Shown piece by piece: positions 33,514 through 44,249 of a stretch of 64,000 nt of DNA. The notes beneath the pieces were generated by a model. The model was not told the DNA's origin and made no database searches. It saw only the letters and a program-made list of their open reading frames with translations. A program made the translations under genes and the position numbers. Position 1 is the stretch's first letter. Every line of letters starts with the position of its first letter. Source of the DNA: Nymphalis io (taxonomy: Eukaryota > Arthropoda > Insecta > Lepidoptera > Nymphalidae). The stretch spans positions 439,001 to 503,000 of the forward strand of contig NC_065895.1 of the NCBI RefSeq assembly GCF_905147045.1, given 5' to 3'.

Positions 33514-33586
33514 TGGTAAAAACCGCGTAACGTAGTTCTTTCAACTACGTTACGTGGTAAAAACCGCGTAACGTAGTTCTTTCAAC
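33514..33586. repeat. 32-bp direct duplication around a 12-bp inverted repeat
   Basis: TGGTAAAAACCGCGTAACGT opens two identical 32-bp copies at 33514-33545 and 33555-33586. Between and across the first copy lies a perfect stem CGTAACGTAGTT / AACTACGTTACG (33526-33537, 33543-33554). Confidence 0.95.
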
Positions 33587-33662
33587 CTGCACTTATTTCT
33601 CTTTATCAACGCAGAGGAAAAGTAACAGGCAACAAACTAACACGAAACCAGCTAATTGCTAG

Positions 33663-33932
33663 TTGCCTCCTAGTCTGCCCCCTTTTGTAACTGAACTACT
33701 TGACGCACGGCAGAATGCGCTTTGCGAACAGTTTCATAATGCGCGCCGTCAAGTTATGGAATTTAGTGCCGACATTTGTTTTTCGGATATTAAACTTGAC
33801 ATTTACAAAACTAAACTCCATTATCGATTAAAAAAAGATGTCTGTCAAAACATAACATATAATCTAGATCGCAGTCAAGAGCAAACATATATCCATAAAA
33901 AAGCCTGGACAGATACAACTAAGTTTTCATGA
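33663..33932 (+). other. Unrecognised open frame, 89 codons, no ATG
   Basis: The frame starts with TTG. Its first half (PSLPPFVTELLDARQNALCE, then QFHNARRQ) has a more protein-like composition than the AT-rich background, but I recognise no family. It could be an exon, a decayed transposon frame or chance. The 50 bp before it hold no clear splice site that I trust. Confidence 0.2.
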
Positions 33933-34906
33933 GCCTAATTTATTTTTACTGTTTCTATTACTTGCTCGATGTTGAAAAACTTTAAATTCTTATTTTAATT
34001 CTTGGAAATAATTAAATTCTGCCTTATGCCTACTAACCCTTATCAGATTGTTCAATAATACCTTCTTCATAATAGAAGAGGAAGTCGTGGAACATTTGAA
34101 ACTTGTTAAAACCAAAACCTGATCATCAATTAAGCTGATCTAATGATGGTAAAAAGGTAAGAATATTATGCAAATTCAATTTAATACGTCTAATTAGACC
34201 CAAGCCCTTGTTCTACCGTTTCTAGTTAAATGAATAAATTATGTATTCGCACTGTTCTAGATTAACTTAAATTATCTTTGACTTAATTATAAGTAGTAAT
34301 TTTAAATATTCATTTAGTTTAAAAGAAGATAACAGAATTCTCGACTAAAAAAATTATAATTTAATTATGAATAATTTTGTTTCAACTCTCCACATCTAGC
34401 CTAAATCTCTTACAGAACTCAATTAGCAATTTTTTTATAAACAGTAAGCTAGAAAATAGAGAATGTTGCTAGAATTTTTGTAATTATTCAACGCAGTCAT
34501 CATTTGCACCAAAGCTATTTTTATTTTTCGAATGTTTCTTACTTACTCGTTTTAGTTCACAGTGTTATTATAACTGTCATCTTAATAAAAAAACTTCAAA
34601 GTTTTTATTTCATTAAATTATTTCATACGATGAAACAATTTTAATTCTTACCAGGCGTGATTGAAGCCACGTGTTTACGGGAGAGATATGGTTTTATTAT
34701 AGAATGTAAAATATTAACAGCAATGAAATGTTTGGAAAGATAGCATACACTAAAGTTTATTTCTAGGGCTCCTTGAAAAATACCTTTATGACGTCGTAAA
34801 ATGCATCATAAAAAAGATAATGGATTAACTATACAAGTGGTTGAATTTATCAAGTTTATATGTTACTTTATAACCATTTATAAGCCTCACATCACTTGTT
34901 GTCGAA
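33933..34906. other. AT-rich sequence, nothing recognised
   Basis: No supported feature. Confidence 0.4.
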
Positions 34907-34944
34907 GTCGAGATGGCCCAGTGGTAAGAACGCGTGAATCTTAA
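34907..34944 (+). repeat. Family A SINE head only
   Basis: GTCGAGATGGCCCAGTGGTA and 'agaacgcgtgaatctta' are the first 38 bp of family A. The sequence then changes abruptly, so the copy is 3'-truncated. That is unusual for a retroposon. Confidence 0.8.
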
Positions 34945-35635
34945 TATAAAAACATTTATTTCGACCAAACAAGGATCATATATACAAGACAATAAATAAT
35001 AAAAAGACAAAATTTACAATAATAATATTGTACAGGTATGTAAACATATTATAAAATATAAGCATCTGTGCCGTTACTAATAATACTTTCTTAATAACCG
35101 ACCTGTCTCTAATGCAGCTTTTAGAAGAGGAAAATAAACGAGTCATGTACGAGGCTTTCTTCTTTTTTGTGCTTGAAATCGCTCTACTTCAATAAATTGA
35201 CTTGATCAATTGCTTGACGGTAATCCAATGTGTATTGTCTCTATTATATCAAGCCAACAATTGGTTTGGCGTCCTATTTGTCCGCTTATAACATAAAAAT
35301 ACTCTGCAATATATAAACCATAAAGGATATTATTTACAACAAAATATATAACATACCTTATAAATCACCAGTATTATACCAAAAACATTGCTCTTACAAG
35401 GCGTTTATGTAATTTGTTTCAAGTTGGAAATCACTCGGTGAGAGAAAGCTTGAGACAGAACATTGAGAATTGACTTAATGTTACCACGCGTTCCAATAAT
35501 AAAGGATATTTTTATTTTTGGTCATAATCTATACACTCTATACCATATAAATAAGAGATTTATAAATTAAGAGAGATTTATGTACAATAATTACAAAGCA
35601 CCAATCATCACCAATAATCACCAATGAATTGCTTT
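34945..35635. other. Unassigned sequence after the SINE head
   Basis: AT-rich, no recognised gene or repeat. If the head fragment at 34907 was cut by a later insertion or deletion, the junction is at about 34945. Confidence 0.35.
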
Positions 35636-35921
35636 AGAATAGGAAGGCGGACGAGCATATGGGCCACCTGATGGTAAGTGGTCACCAACGGCCTTAGACA
35701 TTGGCATTGTAAGAAATGTCAACCATCGCTTACATATCCGATGTGCCACCAACCTTGGGAACTAAGATTTTATGTCCTTGTGCCTGTAATTACACTGGCT
35801 CACTCACCCTTCAAACTGAAACACAACAATATCAAAGTACTGCTGTTTTGCAGTAGAATAACTGATGAGTGGGTGGTACCTACCCAGACGAGCTTGCACA
35901 AAGCACTACCACCAGTTGGAA
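35636..35921 (-). repeat. Family B copy, near full length
   Basis: The reverse-complement order of tail, middle and head is complete, from AATAGGAAGGCGGACGAGCA to 'gcacaaagcactaccaccagt'. The 94-codon frame over it is a shadow of the repeat. Confidence 0.9.
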
Positions 35922-36464
35922 TAATACACAAAAAAGGAATTCAGATAACTAATCTATTCTAGCCTTTCAGTATTTCTACTACTAAATCACCTCTTCCGAA
36001 TAATATACGAGCTGGTAGGGTATATTTATAAAGTGTCCATATGATGCAGTAGAAGTGTGGTCAATCGATACACACTGAGCGGCTTAGATCACGCGCGAGG
36101 TCTGTTCAGTTGCGCACCCCTCGAACGATACAGATTGATAGTTGACGCCATACCTCTGACTTTTATTTATGAAGTTGAGAATATATGTGACAATGGAATA
36201 AAAATACATTTTCTTCTAGTATAACAAAAGTTTGTCCGTTGTACAGTTTTGCGATATATGACAGGTCTATTAGCTTAGGACGAATCCATAACAAGACATG
36301 AAGACAAATTTGGGACAAAGGTATCCTAATTGGGTAAAAACTTTGAGAAATAATGTCTCAAGAGTATTAAAGTTATCGTTAAATGTAATAATAACGTTTT
36401 CATTTGTATTTATATCAAAGAATACAAAAAAAATCTGTGAAAATAACAATTGCTTGCATTTGGG
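35922..36464. other. Unassigned sequence
   Basis: A patch at 36060-36130 ('gagcggcttagatcacgcgcgagg') is richer in GC. Nothing is recognised. Confidence 0.35.
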
Positions 36465-36717
36465 CTTTTGGCCAGCCTGCTGGGTAGGTACCACCCACTT
36501 ATAAGAAATTCATAGTTTCAAGTAATGTGTTTCAGTTAGAAGAGTAAGTGAATCTACAGTCAAATTGGACGTAACATCTTATGTCCCAAGATTGATAGCG
36601 CATTGGTGATTTATGGAATGGTTAATGTTTCTTACAGCACCAATATGCCACAGTAGTAATCATTCATCATAAGGTACCATTGACCCTCCCCCTACCTGTT
36701 TTAAATAAAAAAATATA
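36465..36717 (+). repeat. Family B copy, diverged
   Basis: From 'gcttttggccagcctgctgggtaggtaccaccc' to 'accctccccctacctgttttaaataaaaaaa'. All blocks are in order but altered. Confidence 0.75.
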
Positions 36718-36902
36718 TAATCGCTATATCATTTCGAATAGAAGAATCGTGCAAAAGAAAAATGAGGTGGATTATTATTCCTCTTACGATAATAATAATT
36801 ATATAAAAATGGTTCTTAACCAAATGCGACCACTGTAAAGAAAATTAAAGAAGCAGCTTATAGGAGAACAAACGTACTGACCTTTAGCCTTATTTAATTT
36901 CC

Positions 36903-37127
36903 TTTTTTTTATAGAATAGTTAGGCGGAAGAGCATATGGGCCACCTGCTAGTAAGTGGTCACCAACGCCCATAGACATTCGCATTGTAAGAAATGCTAAT
37001 ATAATACCATCACTAATAATAACCATTGCTTAAATCACCAATGCGCCACCAACCTTGGGAACTAAGATGTTTTGTCCCTTGTGCCTGTAATTACACTGGC
37101 TCACTCACCCTTCAAACTAGAACACGG
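36903..37127 (-). repeat. Family B copy, head truncated
   Basis: T-run, 'atagaatagttaggcggaagagcatatgggccacctg', the middle, and 'actggctcactcacccttcaaac' to about 37127. A small insertion occurs near 36995-37020. It lies head to head with no other B copy but tail to tail with 36465-36717, so the two form an inverted pair. Confidence 0.85.
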
Positions 37128-40100
37128 TATACGAGTACCGTAACGGCAAACGGCTCTCTTACTTTTTATAACCCCTATCCGCCTTCGCTTTTTAGGGAGT
37201 AGAAAGTGTTTGCGTGGTTATTTTATAACCGTTCGAAACTCTGTATTTCTATTTTTTTTAGTCCATATTTACCTATTTGTTTTCTTTAATTATAAATTCG
37301 TTGTTTAATATTTGCCGATCATGTCTTGACTAAAATATTTTGTTTGTATTCTCATAATTGAACATAATAAAATTTTCTTTCACAATCTAACTTCATTTCG
37401 GATATAATCCACGATAATTTACTAAATAATATTGAACTTCTAGTAACAAGTTACTTTGTCATGATACTTGCACGCGAAACTCCGTATCGAAGCAATAAGA
37501 AATCTTTTATTAAGCTATATTTGAAACTTGCTATTGAATCCTGTCCAAATGTTGGCTCGGAATTTGCTCACGTAACGCTTATTTCCTTACAAAGGAAACT
37601 TCAGTTCTACTAAAAAGCTCAATATTATCCCAGATATTCTAGATTTTCTTTTAAAGTTGTTTTATTATCAGAAATGCTTCTCTGCATGTATATGGTAACT
37701 AAATGATCACACAATACTTTCTTTAATTCGGCTTTTAGAAGAATTTTTAAAGCTCAAGTTTTTTTCACTACGCAAACAAATTAGGAAAAAAAACTATATA
37801 TCTAAAGAGAGTTTGAATTTTTTACTTATTAAATGACGGTCTTCTGCAAACAAACCCTACAGAAAGACGCTTCAAAACATATCGTGCAAGTTCTATAAAT
37901 TAAAAAAATTAAAGAAATTTAAGTGAGTTGCACTAAATTAAACATATCCCTATTAACACAAAACAACACAAATTTATTTAACATTCAACTTCATGATATC
38001 TTCGTTTAGGATTGCTACAACTTAATTATGTTTTATAAATATAAATCATACAAAAATACAATTGTAAGTAACGATCATATATTTATATATCTGACTATAA
38101 ATATAAAAAAACAATATAAACAAAATATCAAACAGATACACAATATAACTTGAAAACTTTTCTTTTTTTTGATGAAAAACAAACGCCATTTAATTTATTT
38201 TCAGGCCGAGATGTTGAGAACAAGTCAGTAACAGACTCATTGTGGTTCTTTTACTAATTTCTTAGGTTTTAATTAAATTAACGCAAGAACCGAGAATACG
38301 GACATAAGCTTTGCAAATAAGAGCTCAAAGGAGAGTTTGACTTGCAATTTGTTCAAGTGAGTTTTTTGTTTTATAATTCAGTCGTCGCGACATCATTCTT
38401 GTTTATTTAGTAAGATATTTTTATATTTTCCTTAAAATCCATTCGTTTCTCATTACTAAGGGCATTCTATAATAGACCGTTATCGAACTTTTTTTCGTAC
38501 CCTAGACCACGTGTATGTAATGTATTAAGGCGTGAAATAATTATAATAATTTGTTACAATATTAAAAATATTTATCTCGTTTTATTATTATAATTTTATT
38601 ATTTAGGCTAAGTCAAATAATAATTACTTCAATTAATTTAGGAATCTTGAATTAAATCTTAGGTCCTGCGACTCAATTTTAGCACTTATAAGGCCGGAAT
38701 TATTGTTGATGATTAACAATAATGAATCTTTTATTAAGTTGTAATCTATTTATTAAGATATCTTATTCGCTTTGATGTTGGACTGTATGAGATAATATTT
38801 ACATATTTATAACTATTCATCTACTATGAACCCTTGTTTTAATTATATAAAAGATAGACGAAGTTATTAATATATAAAACATATGACTTATAATAATACA
38901 TTTATTTCAGACAACAATGATCCATTCAAAAAGATACAATTAAAAACGATAAATAATTTATTTATTGTAATATTATTAATAATAATCTAATAATTAATAT
39001 TTGTTATTTTGATTTGTCCCTCTCGGCTCTATATGACATTATTGATTATTAACTAATGAAGTCTCATTTTGTCATCTAGAGTCATATTTATTAAAGGCTC
39101 TGCTTTTTGCTACAGCTGTATTTATATAAAAAGGAAAGCGTTAAGTGTCAAGCTATATTAAAAACTCGAGCCAATAGATATTTAACATTATTAAAAAAAC
39201 AAACATTATTGATACAATGATGAAAAATTGAAAGTGGTATCTTAAAAGGCTTTGTATTTTAAACAATAAATGAAAAATTACTGTTTAAAATTAACGCGGA
39301 AAAACTTTAAAAAAAAATACAAATGAGTTTAATAGTGTTATTTAACTTTTAGATAATCGAACAATATGAATAAAATTTAGTTAAATTATTCACATAAAAT
39401 TTCATCTTCAACTAGAACGCTCTATATGTAAATCGCTCGATCCCCGACTTTCAGTGAGTTTGTAATTATGAATACAGAGTTTGTTTAACCGACCACTCGC
39501 ATTCAAAGATCATGTCTGGTACCAGTGGTTCGTGAGGTTAATCGTCCAACAAATATATCGCACCGCTTATTAATTTTGGAATATTTTGGGCGCTTTCAAA
39601 ATTGCAACAAAGTGCTGCGCGGATGCAGCGCTGGAGTTCCAGAAATGTAGAGTCGTACATTCAGTTTTACGATGGACTCTTACAAAGAAACTGCATTTGA
39701 TGTTACATGTTAAATTATAATATTTCTTTTCGACATGATTTTTGTATTTGCGGGATCTGGAATCTCATAGCACTGGACGACTCTCAAACTCATCAATAAA
39801 TTCATAACGCTGAGTTTCACATATGTTTCTTGCCAAAATGTGTGGCCACCATCACTAGGAGATCGATGAACTGCTTCCGCGCGGCTTTTTGCCGATAGTG
39901 ATTGTAAAATCGTTGATTATTTATTTCTGTATAACACATTATATTTATAGTTATACAGTTCATGTAGCGGCTCAGTACATAATTTTTACTATAATTAACT
40001 TAGCCGTAGTTTATACGTTATTATTTAAGTATTCTTTTATTAAACTGGATAAGTATATAAGGAATGTGAAAAAGTACTTTAGAAAACACCATAATTGTGT

Positions 40101-42003
40101 GTATTCCGATAAGGAAATCGTTAGAAAATCTCCATGTGTCGGATTTGGTTCCGAACCATATTAGAGCTGCGTCATAGAATAAATTCCAAGCTTTCTTATA
40201 GGCTGGATCCTGGAGCAACAAATTTGCTTTATTATATATTAAGTAAGGAAAAGTTTATATCGCTTATATTATCATCCTATAGCACGATGTATCCAGTGAA
40301 AGATGAGGTTAAAACTTATCGCTTAAGTTCGTAAGTTGCAATCTGATGCATTTATGCATATTTAAATTCCAGGGAAGATAGTCCCGCCAGGGAAATGGCA
40401 AGCCAGAGGAAATGTTATTAGTGGTAATGAGAGTGGCAAGTACGACTAAGTTTTTGGCGTTTATTCGAAATTTATAAGAGACTCCGTTAAATTCTCAATT
40501 CATTTTGTGTAACGTATGAAAGTTAATACAATTTTGATTGAAACGGCGCGGCGGTACATTTGTGTAATTTCTTATTGTTTAAAATGTTTATCGAATCGAA
40601 AATATCGAATTAAATTACAGTATACATCTTCTTCGCTGATAGTTTTTATTTATTTTTAAAGGCAGATATATTTAATCATTGTTAAAGGTATTATAAATGT
40701 CATCATGATTTTCAACTAATTAAATAAAAGACAAATGACATTGTACATTTTTACGACGCGTTTTTGATGAATGCTCGAAAATTAGACTTTATTTGAGTAA
40801 TTTTTTTTTTTTTAATTTCATATCGTCTTTGGTTAAATAATCAGGATGATCGGGGAATCCCATGTTTAACTCAACCGTCGTCAAAGTATGATAATACATT
40901 AATTAACAATTTGCTTATCATATAATCTTTGGTTTGAGTCCTAAGGTTTTGTGCAATATAATATTTCAATAAACAAATTCTCGCATTCATTATAACACTT
41001 ATTATAACCAATATTGCTTTTCAGCTTTTATTATGTTCGATCAAGTTGTTTCTCAGAAGCGAACTGACAGCGTTGCAATTTATTGGAGTTGATTATAAGT
41101 CTCGTATAGTTCCCATCAGATAGTTATGAGGTGTCGTAAAAAAGTCATAAACCCGCGTAAAATGACGTCCTCGACTGCCACTGAAAAGACGAGCAAGCAG
41201 TTGGTAATCAATAGCGAAATGACGAACAGACTTTTTTAAATAGGAAATTATCAGACACTAGTAGGTACAGATTCCTCAGAATCCGTGCTAATTGTTCCGT
41301 ATCTCGAAATATCCGTGTGTTAATGGTATGATCTAATGAGGATTTATTGAAGCCTTAAGGTTGATTGCCTGAACAAACGCATAAACAGCCTTCTTCTTTT
41401 TATATATTATTATCATTATATACATATATGTATATACATTTTGTATAGACTATATTCTACTCGTGTGACGCCGGGACGGGTAGCTAGTCTCATACATACC
41501 GGTGCATTTGCATTGCAAAGATCGATATATTACCTGTTTTAAATTAAAAGAGTCCGAAACTGTTTCACCAATCATCATGAAAATTCGCACACACATCTAC
41601 TTATATATTTTTATTAAGATTTTCTTATTTATTGTACAACACATAGATGGCGCTACAGCACATCAACTTTATACAGTATAATCGAACGCGATAACAATAA
41701 CACTGACAGAACAAATTCTCCTGAGTTTAGCTTGTGTTTTATGCTATGGTAAGTAAATCTTATTGTCCGCTCGCGTTTAGCACGCTACTGTTGTGCAGTT
41801 TTATCTAAGCGACTTCTATCTGTGGATATTAGAAAGGTACTCACCGAGAGTATTTGCGTCTATTATAGCCCAGAATAGCCTTAATGAATACGTCGAAACG
41901 TACATGCGCTTTTTAATGTTACAATCTCTAACATTAACAGTTATTGTGCACTACTTGTAATGTAAAGACAACTTTTATCTTGGTTTAGCGTGTTATTCAT
42001 TTA
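37128..42003. other. Long repeat-poor intergenic stretch, nothing recognised
   Basis: Nearly 5 kb with very few recognisable repeats and no convincing coding frame. A GC-richer part at about 39490-39900, with 'gggcgctttcaaaattgcaacaaagtgctgcgcgg', is unassigned. At 41463-41485 'gacgccgggacgggtagctagt' and at 41545-41600 'aaaattcgcacacacatct' may be family E relics. TAGATGGCGC occurs at 41646. Confidence 0.35.
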
Positions 42004-42125
42004 CTATAGTGAGGGGACTGGCAGATAAACGACTTGATGTTAAGTAGTCACCACTGCTAATAGACACTGGCACTGAAAGGTATTATCAGTATTCCCTACA
42101 TCGCTAATGCGCCCTAAGCCTTAGG
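42004..42125 (-). repeat. Family B tail and middle, degraded
   Basis: 'ggactggcagataaacgacttgatgttaagtagtcaccactgc' and 'atcgctaatgcgccctaagccttagg' are the reversed family B tail and middle. It abuts the + copy starting at 42128. Confidence 0.65.
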
Positions 42126-42127
42126 AA

Positions 42128-42352
42128 CTTACTGATGATAGAGCTTTGTGCGAGCTCGTCTGGGAAGGTACCACCCACTCATCAGATATTCTACCGTAAA
42201 ACTGCAGTACTTGGTATTGTTGTGTTCCAGTTTGAAGGGTAAGTGAGCCAGTGTAATTACAGGCACAAGGGCCATAACATCTTAGATCCCACGGTTGGTG
42301 GCGCATTGGCGATCTAAGCGATGGTTAACATTTCTTACAATGCCAATGTAAA
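42128..42352 (+). repeat. Family B copy without tail
   Basis: From 'gatgatagagctttgtgcgagc' to 'aacatttcttacaatgccaatgt'. The tail after 'ccaatgt' is missing, as at 4472-4672. Confidence 0.85.
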
Positions 42353-42884
42353 TTCAATATTTTATGTGTCCAAAAAATTTCAAATATCCACAAATGGACT
42401 GAATATGCCGAAATGAGTAGCAAGTACCATAAAGCAGGAAGTATTATAAAACACAAGTGTATTCGCAGATACACTCTTTATTCCCTTAATTTTATTATCA
42501 TATGTAACGACGATCGGTGAAGCTTAGGCGAAGCACGCTTCAGTAAAACGAGTGTATTACTTCCAAATTGTATTTTGTAGTTGTGTAGAGTGTATTAGTT
42601 CCTACCCTAACTCATTAAAGAATTAAGAATGTTTTGAATGAAAATTGCAGTAACCTATTTTTAGCCAGATCCGGGAGACAACCTTAGCCTTATGAGCTAG
42701 TTACTTGGATATAGAAGCAGTTGCAATCTATTTAATCGTAAATATATGAATTAAATAAGCAATATATTCATGGGTCATATTCTGCAAAAAAAAATTATAG
42801 GGCAACTTAAGCCAAGCTTAGCTTGGTAAGATCTTTCAGCAGTGTGCTAATGATAGTATTGTAAACTAAGATTTAAAAAAATGC

Positions 42885-43030
42885 CAACGATCCCGTTGCC
42901 TTTCCGATCCATGTCAAAAACGGCCATCGAAGTTATTGGGTAAGAATCCGCCCGTAAATATAGCCCGTTTCATCCTTTAGGTGGCTGGGTATCTACCTTA
43001 GTTTATCTCTAAGAAGAAATGGGTTAAAAC
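42885..43030 (+). mobile_element. R1-type LINE 3' UTR remnant
   Basis: 'cctttccgatccatgtcaaaaacggccatcgaag' and 'gggtaagaatccgcccgtaaatatagcccg' line up with 5475-5550 in the R1-type fragment ('ctccgatccgtgctgaggacggccatcgcag', 'gggtaagaatcctacataacccgg'). No coding part remains. Confidence 0.65.
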
Positions 43031-43197
43031 GGAGCATTAAATTAATTATTATCTGAAGTAATATTTTCAATATGTTTCCATCGAATTGAAAGAATCGTCG
43101 TCGAATGAAAATAAAAAAAAACTTAGGTCCCGTAAATAAAAATAAAAAAGAACTAAATGATCACTTACGATGTTACTAATATGTATGATATGCACTA

Positions 43198-43255
43198 AAA
43201 TAATGTGATTTACTTTCTACATTCTACATAATGTAGAAAGTAAATCACATTATTT
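43198..43255. repeat. Perfect 25-bp inverted repeat, 8-base loop
   Basis: The arms are 43198-43222 and 43231-43255, for example AATGTGATTTACTTTCTACA against its exact complement. The loop is TCTACATA. It lies about 870 bp upstream of the NRBP start codon, outside any repeat family I recognise. Confidence 0.95.
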
Positions 43256-44040
43256 GATTATATATTTTCCTTACTTTGAAGCTCCATCTATTTTTTTTAA
43301 ATTATATCTAATACACTGAAACGTCACAAGACAAGCTTAAAGATATTGCTATTTAATTTTTTGTGACGCCTGATAACAAGAAGTTTTACAATTTTCTAAT
43401 AGATGGCGTTGTTCGTACAGAAAATTTCGTACTCATTACATTTTTAGTTATTAAAATTAATAAAATTAATAAAACAAAATAAATGTACATGTAAACTATT
43501 AAAAATACTATCTTCCTAACTACAGTTGTAAAGTTTTGTACCTAAGATAAGTAAGTTTTTATAGCGTGTCCATAGATGGCGTCTTAAAATATTTAAAATT
43601 AATATAATGTTTACTTTATACTCTGCAATAAATAAGCTTAATAGATACAGTAAATTATTTAATGTTATTTTTCTAATTTTATTTTATTATCAATTATCAA
43701 ACAAAAGTCAAAAACCTTTAACTTACAGAATTGTCTATGACTATTGAGAAGGACAAAAAAAGTAAACGTGTCTCTGGTTTTATATTTGTGTCGGATAGAA
43801 ATACGTCGAGAGATACGCCGGTGAACAATTTATTTCAATTATCATGAGTAAGCTTACTAGACTCATTGCGTTGTATTGCTTTATATAGAGAAATCTTTAA
43901 ACTTTACATTTTGAAGAAAAGGCTTTCTATTCTGTGTCGTGGAACAAATAATGGTTTGGGATGAAACGTTAGTGACATCTAGTCTTGCAACCTTGGTTAT
44001 GGTTACAAGAAAAAGTGTATTTTGAAAATATTTCCTAGTG
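43256..44040. other. Sequence upstream of the NRBP/Madm gene
   Basis: No TE is recognised. Two copies of ATAGATGGCG occur at about 43400 and 43571. The DNA is AT-rich, with a slightly richer part at 43790-43830. The core promoter may lie at the right end of this stretch. Confidence 0.35.
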
Positions 44041-44049
44041 TTTTCTTCG

Positions 44050-44123
44050 AAAAAACATCAGTGAATTATTTGTTGACTGTGCGGTGAATACGTTTGTTTC
44101 TGTGGTGTCACGAAAACAGTGTT
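44050..44123 (+). promoter_or_regulatory. Probable 5' UTR and possible initiator of NRBP/Madm
   Basis: An arthropod-type initiator TCAGT lies at about 44057-44061 (ACATCAGTGAATT), about 65 bp before the ATG. There is no TATA box at the right distance. The start context is GTGTTATGTCG. The true start site cannot be fixed from sequence alone. Confidence 0.3.
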
Positions 44124-44249
44124 ATGTCGGGCGGCAGAAGCATCGACAAGGAGCGCAAGTCGCCCAGGGAAAGTGGAGAGGATTCCGAGGATGAGAGTGA
44201 AATCCTGGAGGAAAGTCCCTGCGGCCGCTGGCTTAAACGTCGTGAAGAG
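44124..44249 (+). CDS. Madm: NRBP/Madm pseudokinase, first coding exon
   Basis: Nuclear receptor-binding protein (NRBP1/2 in vertebrates, Madm in Drosophila) is a pseudokinase adaptor with roles in vesicle traffic, growth signalling and protein turnover. These 42 codons start at ATG 44124. They contain SEDESEILEESPCGRW and then LKRREE. The same acidic stretch followed by ESPCGRWxKRREE lies just before the kinase-like domain in NRBP proteins and is very highly conserved. Only this N-terminal part is here. The exon ends exactly at GAAGAG before GTAAGT, a consensus 5' splice site in phase 0. The frame past it (to 44333) is intron. No kinase-like exon is visible in the rest of the window. The start is chosen as the first ATG in frame, with only 13 residues before the conserved acidic part. 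Confidence 0.92.

Noticed and set aside
40021..40334. Overlapping frames of 66 to 91 codons
   Set aside because: Opposite-strand, mutually overlapping, AT-rich frames without motifs. Taken as chance.
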